Origin: JBFMCT01 sp046565765
Lineage (GTDB): Bacteria > Actinomycetota > Acidimicrobiia > Acidimicrobiales > AC-14
DNA length: 20,857 bases
Assembly (NCBI GenBank): GCA_046565765.1
Contig: JBKHXX010000082.1
Location: 1-20,857 of the forward strand
Direction: 5' to 3'
The position numbers were made by a program, and so were the translations under genes. Shown one piece after another: positions 1 through 5,235 of this stretch (the first letter of the stretch is position 1; each line of letters begins with the position of its first letter). The notes beneath the pieces were generated by a model. That model saw nothing but the letters and a program-made list of their open reading frames with translations, made no database searches and had not been told where the DNA came from.

Positions 1-7
1 CCGGAGG

Positions 8-256
8 ATGACCATCGCCCCGGATCAGTTGGTGGATCCCGCCGCCTCCGACCTACACGTCGGGCCGTACATCGAGCGACACATCGAGGCGTACGCGGAG
101 CTACACATCCGGTTGTACACCGACAACGGGCCACAGCCCGAGGACGGTGGCTCACCTGGGGCTCGAAGGCGTGATCGAGATCGCCGAGCCCGGCCGGGCC
201 ACCGGGGCCAGCGTGCGTCGTTACATGCGGAGCCGCCGGTACCGCCGCCAGCGTGA
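8..256 (+). CDS. Small phage-element protein, possibly frameshifted
   Basis: I do not recognise this 82-residue product. Its ATG overlaps the stop of an upstream reading frame (TGA at 9-11), so it looks translationally coupled inside an operon that begins left of the window. The first ~46 codons (to about position 145) have the high third-position GC expected here and encode a plausible acidic/helical segment (GPYIERHIEAYAELHI). After that this frame becomes an Arg/Pro-rich low-GC3 string typical of a wrong frame, while frame 3 takes on good codon use. Either the gene ends in an overlapping tail, or one base has been gained or lost (or is skipped) near 140-147 and the real product continues to 329. 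It lies directly upstream of a prohead protease, so a role in a phage structural operon is likely; no function is assigned. Confidence 0.4.
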   Translation: MTIAPDQLVDPAASDLHVGPYIERHIEAYAELHIRLYTDNGPQPEDGGSPGARRRDRDRRARPGHRGQRASLHAEPPVPPPA

Positions 257-329
257 GACCTGGCCGAACGGCCGGGAACCCGAGCGGATCACCTTCGGCG
301 TGCCCGTCGAGAAGGTCGAGGGCGACTGA
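147..329 (+). CDS. Small basic protein upstream of prohead protease (or 3' part of the preceding gene)
   Basis: This 60-residue GTG-initiated frame has strong coding bias (GC3) and ends in TGATG, overlapping the protease start at 329. That tight packing supports real translation. It is Arg-rich in its middle (YMRSRRYRRQRE) and ends EKVEGD. There is no well-spaced Shine-Dalgarno before GTG147 (the nearest purine run, GAGGAC at 139-144, is too close). The frame is open upstream to position 12, so it could instead be the second half of the gene starting at 8, joined by a frameshift. No family recognised. Confidence 0.4.
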   Translation: MAHLGLEGVIEIAEPGRATGASVRRYMRSRRYRRQRETWPNGREPERITFGVPVEKVEGD

Positions 330-982
330 TGGCCACGAACGACGCTGGGAAGCTCACCGCACTGGCGGCGGTCTACAACACGTGGACGACCATCGGCTCG
401 AAGCAGCTGGGATGGAAGGAGCGCATCGCACCCGGCGCCTTTCGCAAAGTGCTGAACGATCCGGCCACGGCTGCGCTGTTCAATCACAATCCCGATCACG
501 TGCTCGGCCGTCGGCGCAGCGGCACGCTTCAGCTGCGAGAGGAGCCCAAGGGGCTGCGCTACACGGTCACGCTGCCGCCGACTTCGCTCGGTCGAGACCT
601 GGCCGCCCTGGCCGCCCGAGGCGACATCGTGGCTTCGTCGTTCTCGTTCATGGTCGAGAAGGGCGGCGACGAGTGGAGCCGGGCCGATGACGGCTGGGAG
701 CTTCGGACGATCAAGACCTTCGCTCGGCTCTATGACGTGAGCCCGGTCACGTACGCCGCCTACCCGACGACGGGCGAGCTTGGCCCGGTCTCGCTCGTGC
801 CGCCCGAGCGAGCCCGGTCGCCCAGGTCGACGGCGCTCGACACTCGCCTGCGCATCGCTGAGCGGCTGATGGCCGCCGAGCACGGTCGATCGACGACTGC
901 GCCGACCATCGGCCGTCGCAACCTCGTCGGCACGATCGAGAGGCGAACGACGCTTGCCGTCGTCGAGTTCAGGGCGGGCTGA
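329..982 (+). CDS. HK97-family prohead protease
   Basis: The 217-residue product has the hallmarks of the HK97 prohead protease family (Pfam PF04586), the serine protease that processes capsid scaffold during head maturation. The order of motifs is typical: ERIAPGAF at 31-38, the catalytic-His region LFNHNPDHVLGRRRSGTL at 50-67 (His53), the TSLGRDL segment, then ASSFSFMVEKGGDEW with the likely nucleophile Ser104, and DVSPVTYAAYPTT before a basic, low-complexity tail. The length is normal. The ATG overlaps the preceding stop (TGATG). In most HK97-type phages the major capsid gene follows directly; here the next genes are zinc-finger proteins, so the capsid gene is either upstream of the window or absent. 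It shows that the left part of the window is a prophage or phage satellite. Confidence 0.92.
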   Translation: MATNDAGKLTALAAVYNTWTTIGSKQLGWKERIAPGAFRKVLNDPATAALFNHNPDHVLGRRRSGTLQLREEPKGLRYTVTLPPTSLGRDLAALAARGDIVASSFSFMVEKGGDEWSRADDGWELRTIKTFARLYDVSPVTYAAYPTTGELGPVSLVPPERARSPRSTALDTRLRIAERLMAAEHGRSTTAPTIGRRNLVGTIERRTTLAVVEFRAG

Positions 983-989
983 GGTTCCC

Positions 990-1424
990 GTGAGGAGTTT
1001 GGGGCACCCGTGTGGCCGCTGCGGCGTGCTGATCACCGGCCAGCCGAAGCTGTGCGACGAGTGCCGCCGGGCGCCCAAGCCGGAGCCGGAGCGGCGCCAG
1101 CGCCAGTGTCGAGAGTGCGGCGGCCCGGTGACGAATCGGGCGCCACGGGCGACGCTGTGCGAGGAATGCCGGCAGGAGCGACGCAAGACCTACAGCAAGC
1201 CATTCACCGTCCAGCGGGCCACGGCATCGAAGCCGGTGCCCGACGGTCAGCGGAGCCAGTGCCGGTGCGGTCGCCCGTCGCTCGGGTGGCCATCGGGCCG
1301 GCGCTGGTGCGGCGTCTGTCTCACGCCGAGCCAGCTACGCAAGCTCGACGGCGACGACTGGGAGCTACCCAGGTTCAAGCCGTGGGCCGGCGAGCCCCGT
1401 GTAAACGACGAGGCTGCGGCGTGA
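990..1424 (+). CDS. Cys-rich multi-zinc-ribbon protein
   Basis: A 144-residue protein whose clearest feature is a series of CxxC knuckles: CGRC and CDEC near the N-terminus, CREC and CEEC in the middle, and CRCG with CGVC near residues 90-107. These would make about three zinc ribbons. The linkers are basic (RRQRQ, RQERRKTYSK), suggesting nucleic-acid or protein binding in phage gene control or packaging; this role is inferred. I chose GTG990 because GAGG at 981-984 sits 5 nt upstream, just after the protease stop. An in-frame TTG at 954 would overlap the protease and has no ribosome site. The stop overlaps the next start (GTGA at 1421-1424). No named family is recognised. Confidence 0.75.
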   Translation: MRSLGHPCGRCGVLITGQPKLCDECRRAPKPEPERRQRQCRECGGPVTNRAPRATLCEECRQERRKTYSKPFTVQRATASKPVPDGQRSQCRCGRPSLGWPSGRRWCGVCLTPSQLRKLDGDDWELPRFKPWAGEPRVNDEAAA

Positions 1425-1690
1425 AGGGCAATGGCAACACCGACACCGTGAAGGAGGCACGACGGCTGAGGAGGCGCCAGCAGCGCCGAGACGACCGACC
1501 ACGCTGTCGCTGGTGCGGAGCCCGGTATCGATGGCAGCGAGACTCGCTGGCGCACTTCCACGGCTTCTGCTCCCGGCCGTGCTGGCTGGGGTACGTCGAT
1601 GAAAATGGGCCGAGCCCGGCCACCGCCGACGGAACGGTGACCGGGCTCGGGATTGTTGGCGAGGGCCGGGTATCGAGCCCGGCGGCCTAG
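1421..1690 (+). CDS. Small zinc-finger protein (CxxC...HxH...FCSxxC)
   Basis: An 89-residue protein coupled by a GTGA overlap to the upstream Cys-rich gene. A basic N-terminal helix (KEARRLRRRQQRRDDR) is followed by CRWCG, then HFHGFCSRPC, a treble-clef-like Zn site of the FCS/YacG kind. The C-terminus is Gly/Pro/Ala-rich and probably disordered. It most likely binds nucleic acid or works with the upstream zinc-ribbon protein. It is the last + strand gene before the convergent secreted-protein gene (stop at 1716), only 25 nt away. Function not assigned. Confidence 0.6.
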   Translation: MKGNGNTDTVKEARRLRRRQQRRDDRPRCRWCGARYRWQRDSLAHFHGFCSRPCWLGYVDENGPSPATADGTVTGLGIVGEGRVSSPAA

Positions 1691-1715
1691 CTGGCCGTCT
1701 TCAGTCGCTCGCTCG

Positions 1716-2279
1716 CTACAGCGTTTGGGAGCACGAGGACGACGAGAACGAGCCGCTGTCGACGTGCTGAAGCCTGCCGGTGAGCGTGCCGCTGGCGGCG
1801 ACCGGAACGTCGGTGAACTGAACGACGACACGGGCCACGCCGCTGCCGCCGGCCGCCGCCACGGCGCCGCAGCGCTCGGCAGGAAAAGCCGTGCCGTTGA
1901 AACCCGAGGTCACGGTGCCGGCCGTGCTGGTGACCGACCATGCCTGCGTGGCCACGTCGACGTTGCCGCCGTTCGTGTAGCTGATCGACGCCCGGCACGT
2001 CGTCGTGACGCCTCGGGGCGCCTTGTTCACGTTGAGGGTGATCCCCTTCGAGTCGGCCGTCTTGCCCCAGGCGCACGCACTGCTGTTGCCGTTGTCGGGC
2101 GTGACGTTCGAGAGCGTGATCGACGCCGAGGCATCCTCGCCGGTCACGGTGCCCGACACGGGCGTGTCGTGGCTGATGAGCGCCCAGGCGACCAGGGCGC
2201 CGGTGAGGGTGAGGGCCGGGGCGATGAGCAGTGCCCAGCGCTTGCGGCTGCGGGTACGGGTACGGTTGAAATGGCTCAC
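1716..2279 (-). CDS. Secreted protein with signal peptide, prophage moron candidate
   Basis: The 187-residue product starts at a GTG with a near-ideal AAGGAG 6 nt upstream. The N-terminus is very basic (RTRTRSRKRW), then hydrophobic (ALLIAPALTLTGALVAWAL), then a likely exported domain from about residue 40. That domain is Ser/Thr/Gly-rich with alternating beta-type pattern and four cysteines (in ACAWG, TTCRAS, RCGAV and SSCSQ) that could make two disulfides. It may be cleaved or remain anchored. The gene runs opposite to the phage genes on both sides and has its own promoter candidate and a strong hairpin in its leader. That layout is typical of a moron gene expressed in the lysogen and possibly altering the cell surface; this role is inferred. 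No family recognised. Confidence 0.75.
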   Translation of the reverse strand: MSHFNRTRTRSRKRWALLIAPALTLTGALVAWALISHDTPVSGTVTGEDASASITLSNVTPDNGNSSACAWGKTADSKGITLNVNKAPRGVTTTCRASISYTNGGNVDVATQAWSVTSTAGTVTSGFNGTAFPAERCGAVAAAGGSGVARVVVQFTDVPVAASGTLTGRLQHVDSGSFSSSSCSQTL

Positions 2280-2300
2280 AAGATGCTCCTTGTGGGTCGA

Positions 2301-2334
2301 GGCCCGGCCGGTGGGACAAGCACCGAGCCGGGCC
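2301..2334 (-). promoter_or_regulatory. Long 5' UTR hairpin of the secreted-protein gene
   Basis: GGCCCGGC (2301-2308) pairs with GCCGGGCC (2327-2334), and CGGTG (2309-2313) pairs with CACCG (2321-2325). This gives a 13-bp stem with one bulged A (2326) and a 7-nt loop. It ends 21 nt before the GTG start and just before the Shine-Dalgarno, so it would be a structured leader. It could be an mRNA stabiliser or a cis-acting control element. Read on the + strand it is followed by a T-rich stretch (GTTGTGTTTGTG), but there is no + gene directly upstream needing a terminator. Confidence 0.55.
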
Positions 2335-2376
2335 GTTGTGTTTGTGCCGCCGACGGAAGGGCCGCCGACAAAGGTC

Positions 2377-2382
2377 ACTCTA
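2377..2382 (-). promoter_or_regulatory. Candidate -10 box (TAGAGT) for the secreted-protein gene
   Basis: TAGAGT on the minus strand fits TANNNT and would start transcription near 2370, giving a ~90-nt leader that includes the 13-bp hairpin. No good -35 hexamer is visible at 17-18 bp; that position is instead occupied by the tandem TCTTCGCCAT repeats. Confidence 0.35.
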
Positions 2383-2397
2383 CACGAGTTCGACATT

Positions 2398-2418
2398 TCT
2401 TCGCCATATCTTCGCCAT
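2398..2418 (+). repeat. Tandem direct repeat, likely RHH operator
   Basis: TCTTCGCCAT occurs twice, at 2398-2407 and 2409-2418, in the same orientation with an 11-bp period, one helical turn. It lies between the divergent secreted-protein and RHH genes and covers the expected -35 region of the former. RHH repressors (Arc/MetJ/CopG/ParD type) are known to bind tandem repeats spaced about one turn apart, so this is a natural operator for the protein encoded 38 bp downstream. Confidence 0.55.
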
Positions 2419-2444
2419 CCACGGCGAGCACCGCCGCCCGGCGG

Positions 2445-2450
2445 TACGGT
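2445..2450 (+). promoter_or_regulatory. Candidate leaderless -10 box of the RHH gene
   Basis: TACGGT matches TANNNT and ends 5 nt before GTG2456, a spacing that would give a leaderless or near-leaderless mRNA. No convincing -35 is seen. Confidence 0.35.
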
Positions 2451-2455
2451 CGGCC

Positions 2456-2617
2456 GTGCCCGAGCCCGAGAAGCCGAAGCGGAAGCGCTACGCCGACCTG
2501 AAGGTCGACGAGGAGACCGCCGAGGCCATCAGGGAGCGAGCCCGAGCCGAGGGCCGCACGATCATGGGTCTTCTGCGCTGGGTCTTCGTCGAGGAGCCGA
2601 AGCGGCGGGAGCGCTGA
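2456..2617 (+). CDS. Small ribbon-helix-helix DNA-binding protein
   Basis: The 53-residue product has a basic N-terminal arm (PEKPKRKRY) followed by a ribbon-helix-helix core: strand YADLKVDE, helix ETAEAIRERARAEG, turn GRT, helix IMGLLRWVFVEE. This is typical of CopG/Arc-like regulators and type II antitoxins. I chose GTG2456 rather than earlier starts because the fold begins just after it and a TACGGT -10 box (2445-2450) sits 5 nt upstream, suggesting a leaderless transcript; there is no clear Shine-Dalgarno. Its stop is 4 nt from the start of the membrane protein gene, so the two form one unit, as in antitoxin-effector pairs. Tandem repeats upstream suggest self-regulation. Confidence 0.65.
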   Translation: MPEPEKPKRKRYADLKVDEETAEAIRERARAEGRTIMGLLRWVFVEEPKRRER

Positions 2618-2621
2618 CGCA

Positions 2622-3476
2622 ATGCCGACAAGCCCGCCACCGGCCGAATCAATCGGACTGATCGACGTATTCGGGGCAGCGGCGAGCGCCCTTGTTGTCG
2701 TCGGGACGCTACGTGCGTTCGGAGCCCGCCTCTGGCTCCGCACCTTCGGTCGCTACCGCCATGCCATACAGAAAGTCGTCAAACTTGCTGCTAACTATCA
2801 GGTGGACTTCTTTTCGTCTATCCTCGGCCCACCTGCGATGAAGACCACCGCCCGTCGGATACCACCCTTGACTGAATGGATATGGGTCGACCCGCTGTTC
2901 TTCGTTCAAGCGGTCACCGACAATGAAGGTACCATCGTGCGATGGGCCGTCACTAGTCGAGATAAGCGATTCCGGCCTACGTTCGTCGTGCCCGGAACAC
3001 CGCCAATCACGCTGAACGAGACGCCGTTTTCAGGTGTCGACGACAATGCGGTTCACGAAGTGGAAGGCTGGCTCGCTGCTCACCAGGGATTTTACGGCGA
3101 ACGGCTGTACTTCGGCTATCCGGGATCGTATCAGACGTTCTTTTTGGCGATTAGCCCCACAGGCTACAGCGAGCATGTGTTCACACGGCAGGTCGGATCA
3201 ATGCTATCCACTCCTGGTAATTCTCTTAATAGTGCGGCTGTGACCGCTGCTCTATCTGATCCAGATGTACGGAAATTCCGGGCAGTGGCACCACCAAACA
3301 CGTACGGCGAAGCCAGTCTTGCCTGGGGCGGTGATCCTTTTACGATCGGCCCGGATCACGACAGTGTGATCGTGCTTCTGAGACCGGCACAATCCGAGCG
3401 GATACGGCGCCGCCAACGGCTTGCTCGTGTGCTTCGACACCTGCCCGGCCAGCCCGGTCGTCGCCTCTTCCCCTGA
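2622..3476 (+). CDS. Membrane-anchored cargo protein, possible ETEC_3214-like domain
   Basis: A 284-residue protein with one N-terminal membrane segment (about residues 12-34, GLIDVFGAAASALVVVGTL then basic residues) and a soluble domain. The domain pattern includes LGPPAMK, EWIWVDPLFFVQAVTD, AVTSRDKRFRPTF, ITLNETPF and FYGERLYFGYPGSYQTFFLAI, ending in a very basic tail (RIRRRQRLARVLRH). The middle motifs resemble proteins I recall being annotated as ETEC_3214-domain proteins of prophages and islands, but I hold this at low confidence. The base composition differs from its neighbours (25 G+C in 60 bases at 2761-2820, about 42%), a sign of recent transfer. It follows the RHH gene by 4 nt and precedes an anti-phage deaminase, so a toxin or abortive-infection effector is a reasonable inference, not shown. 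Confidence 0.6.
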   Translation: MPTSPPPAESIGLIDVFGAAASALVVVGTLRAFGARLWLRTFGRYRHAIQKVVKLAANYQVDFFSSILGPPAMKTTARRIPPLTEWIWVDPLFFVQAVTDNEGTIVRWAVTSRDKRFRPTFVVPGTPPITLNETPFSGVDDNAVHEVEGWLAAHQGFYGERLYFGYPGSYQTFFLAISPTGYSEHVFTRQVGSMLSTPGNSLNSAAVTAALSDPDVRKFRAVAPPNTYGEASLAWGGDPFTIGPDHDSVIVLLRPAQSERIRRRQRLARVLRHLPGQPGRRLFP

Positions 3477-3493
3477 CTGACCATCCACCCCTC

Positions 3494-3534
3494 GGCGGCT
3501 CGCACGAGACGCACGTCAGCACCGGCAAGCCGCC
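3494..3534 (+). promoter_or_regulatory. Inverted repeat between cargo gene and deaminase
   Basis: GGCGGCT (3494-3500) and AGCCGCC (3528-3534) form a perfect 7-bp stem around a 27-nt loop in the 107-bp gap before the deaminase. There is no T-tract, so it is a weak terminator candidate. Known avcD systems have a small inhibitory RNA (AvcI) encoded just upstream, so a short structured RNA here is possible but unproven. Confidence 0.3.
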
Positions 3535-3571
3535 CTGGGGCAGGTTCCCCGGTAAACAGTGAAGCCGTGGG

Positions 3572-3577
3572 TACCCT
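3572..3577 (+). promoter_or_regulatory. Leaderless -10 box of the deaminase gene
   Basis: TACCCT ends 6 nt before ATG3584, and there is no spaced Shine-Dalgarno, so the transcript probably starts at or next to the start codon. No strong -35 element is evident at 17-18 bp. Confidence 0.45.
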
Positions 3578-3583
3578 GGCGGG

Positions 3584-4825
3584 ATGCCTATCGGCGGCGG
3601 CTGCATCGTCATCGGCTTAACCGGAGCATTCGGCAGCGGGTGCACCGTCGCTGCACGCCATCTGAGGCACGAGCGTGGGTTTGAGCTTGTGCGGCTATCT
3701 GATGTCTTGCGAGGTCTGTGGACATCAGCCGAGCCACCGACACGTCGAGACCTGCAACGAATCGGAGACGACTACCGGCGACAACACGGGTCAGAGGCGC
3801 TCGTGCAGACCGCCCTAGCGGAGCTTGACGCCGGTGCGCCGACCGTCGACCGCATCGTCGTCGACGGCATCCGCAACGTCGGCGAGGTCGAGGCACTGCG
3901 AAATCGCTTCGGCTACCGGTTCACGCTCCTGGCGGTTCTCGCCTCCCCCGAAGACCGCTGGACGAGGATCGAGGATGACCAGTACCGGGACAAGGGGCTC
4001 GGAGAGGCCGACTTTATGGCCGACGATGCCCGAGACCGCAACGAGGAAACGCCGTACGGGCAGCAGGTCGAGCTATGCATCGACGTTGCAGACATCTTCC
4101 TGAACAACACGAGCGATGTGTCGCTCCCCGACTACAAGCAAAAGGTGCTGGCGTTCGTCGACCTGGCGACAGGCGCCACGACTCGGCCGCCCGAGGAAGA
4201 CGAAATCTTCATGCACATGGCCTACTCGTCTTCGCATAGCTCAAGGTGCCTGAAGCGTCACGTCGGCGCCGTGATCCTCGATCTCGACAAGGAGGTCATC
4301 GGCGTCGGCTACAACGAGAACCCGACGGGCACAAGCCCGTGCGTCGACGAGGTTGCGTACAACGGCCGTTGCTACCGAGACATCGTGCGCAACGAGACCC
4401 TTCGCCAGCTTCACCACGACGGAATGAAGTGTCCGGCATGTGGAGAAGCGCTGCCCGAGATCAGCGGCCCGCCGTGGCGCTGTGGGTCATGTGAGGCGGC
4501 GGGGCGCAAAACAGACCTTGAAGCGGTCTTCTTCCCCGACCGTGCGATGTCGTGGTGCACGGCCATCCACGCCGAGGATCGGGCGATCCGAGCGGCAGCG
4601 GGACGGTCGCTTAAGGGAGCGAGGCTCTACACGACGACGTTTCCGTGCTTCCAGTGTGCCGAAAAGGTCATCCAAGCCGGAATCAGGGAAGTTGTGTTCA
4701 CGGAGGTCTACCCGGACATTCGGGCCGACGGCCGGCTCGAACTGGCGAGCGTCGAGTGCCGTTGGTTCGAGGGCGTCCGATCCTCGGCGTTCGAGCGGCT
4801 ATTCGCCCCGGTGCGCCCGTCCTAA
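3584..4825 (+). CDS. Anti-phage dCTP/dCMP deaminase, P-loop fusion (AvcD/DcdV type)
   Basis: The 413-residue protein joins two domains. Residues 8-195 are a P-loop nucleoside-kinase-like domain (loop GLTGAFGSGCTVA at 11-23, and VVDGIRNVGEVEALR at 92-106). Residues 205-395 are a cytidine/deoxycytidylate deaminase with the Zn site His329-Ala-Glu331 and Pro354-Cys355-x-x-Cys358. This is the architecture of AvcD/DcdV defence enzymes, which deplete deoxycytidine nucleotides during phage infection. Two oddities: the Walker A lysine is replaced (G19-Cys20-Thr21), so canonical ATP binding is doubtful, and a four-Cys zinc knuckle (Cys283/286 and Cys300/303) is inserted before HAE. Expression looks leaderless. 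The stop overlaps that of a convergent small gene. Deaminase identity is sure; a defence role is very likely from architecture and location on a mobile element. Confidence 0.88.
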   Translation: MPIGGGCIVIGLTGAFGSGCTVAARHLRHERGFELVRLSDVLRGLWTSAEPPTRRDLQRIGDDYRRQHGSEALVQTALAELDAGAPTVDRIVVDGIRNVGEVEALRNRFGYRFTLLAVLASPEDRWTRIEDDQYRDKGLGEADFMADDARDRNEETPYGQQVELCIDVADIFLNNTSDVSLPDYKQKVLAFVDLATGATTRPPEEDEIFMHMAYSSSHSSRCLKRHVGAVILDLDKEVIGVGYNENPTGTSPCVDEVAYNGRCYRDIVRNETLRQLHHDGMKCPACGEALPEISGPPWRCGSCEAAGRKTDLEAVFFPDRAMSWCTAIHAEDRAIRAAAGRSLKGARLYTTTFPCFQCAEKVIQAGIREVVFTEVYPDIRADGRLELASVECRWFEGVRSSAFERLFAPVRPS

Positions 4826-5028
4826 GCCGAGCGGGAACGCCTCTTGGCGGGCACAACCTTGCCCGTACCGGCGGCCTTCGTCGTTTTTGCGTTCTTGAGG
4901 GTGGAGCCCGATGTGCTGCTCTTGAATGTGTTCTTCATGGAGGAGCCCGAAGCGTTCTTCGTCGAGGAGTAGACCCGAAGGTTGCCGGACAAGCCCATCC
5001 TGCCTACTGCCCGCTTGGAAGTCGCCAC
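4822..5028 (-). CDS. Small Lys/Ser-rich basic protein converging on the deaminase
   Basis: A 68-residue protein starting at GTG5028, behind a strong purine-rich site (AGGGGGAGAG about 3 nt upstream). It is rich in Lys, Ser, Thr and Gly (KNASGSSMKNTFKSSTSGS, KNAKTTKAAGTGK) and ends KRRSRSA, so it is probably disordered and may bind nucleic acid or an acidic partner. Its stop codon overlaps the deaminase stop by two bases (4822-4824 against 4823-4825), so the transcripts converge and could form duplex RNA. It has its own well-formed promoter (5104-5075) and a palindrome in its leader. No family recognised. Partner, antitoxin or regulator of the deaminase is only a hypothesis. Confidence 0.6.
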   Translation of the reverse strand: MATSKRAVGRMGLSGNLRVYSSTKNASGSSMKNTFKSSTSGSTLKNAKTTKAAGTGKVVPAKRRSRSA

Positions 5029-5050
5029 GACTCTCCCCCTGTTCCGCCTT

Positions 5051-5060
5051 TGTAATTACA
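5051..5060. promoter_or_regulatory. AT-rich palindrome TGTAATTACA (operator candidate)
   Basis: A perfect 10-bp palindrome, conspicuous in GC-rich DNA. It lies about 8-17 nt downstream of the predicted start point of the small basic protein's promoter, a classic repressor position. Confidence 0.45.
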
Positions 5061-5074
5061 TGCCTGTCATCGGG

Positions 5075-5104
5075 ACCGTACAGCCAGCCTAGCCGGGCTG
5101 TCAA
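5075..5104 (-). promoter_or_regulatory. Strong promoter of the small basic protein gene
   Basis: On the minus strand, consensus TTGACA (5104-5099), an 18-bp spacer, and TACGGT (5080-5075). Transcription would start near 5068, leaving a ~40-nt leader before GTG5028. The spacer and -35 overlap a 6-bp inverted repeat (ACAGCC 5080-5085 / GGCTGT 5096-5101). This is one of the best sigma-70-like promoters in the window. Confidence 0.6.
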
Positions 5105-5235
5105 TGCCCCCTTCCTGGTGACCGCCCTAGGTACAGACCGCATAGAGACGACCTCTGTTCCCCCGCTCAGAGACGTAAAAGGGCTGGTCAAGACGGGTGC
5201 ACGGTGGATGCGTCTTGCGCCTAGTTAGGGCGCAC
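5105..5235. other. Gene-free end of the integrated element
   Basis: No gene, tRNA or clear terminator seen between the small gene's promoter and the truncated cpaF. CCTAG occurs at 5088, 5126, 5220 and 5235, and GCGCCTA (5217-5223) faces TAGGGCGC (5226-5233) as an imperfect inverted repeat. These may be recombinase or excisionase contact sites near the attachment site. Confidence 0.35.
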
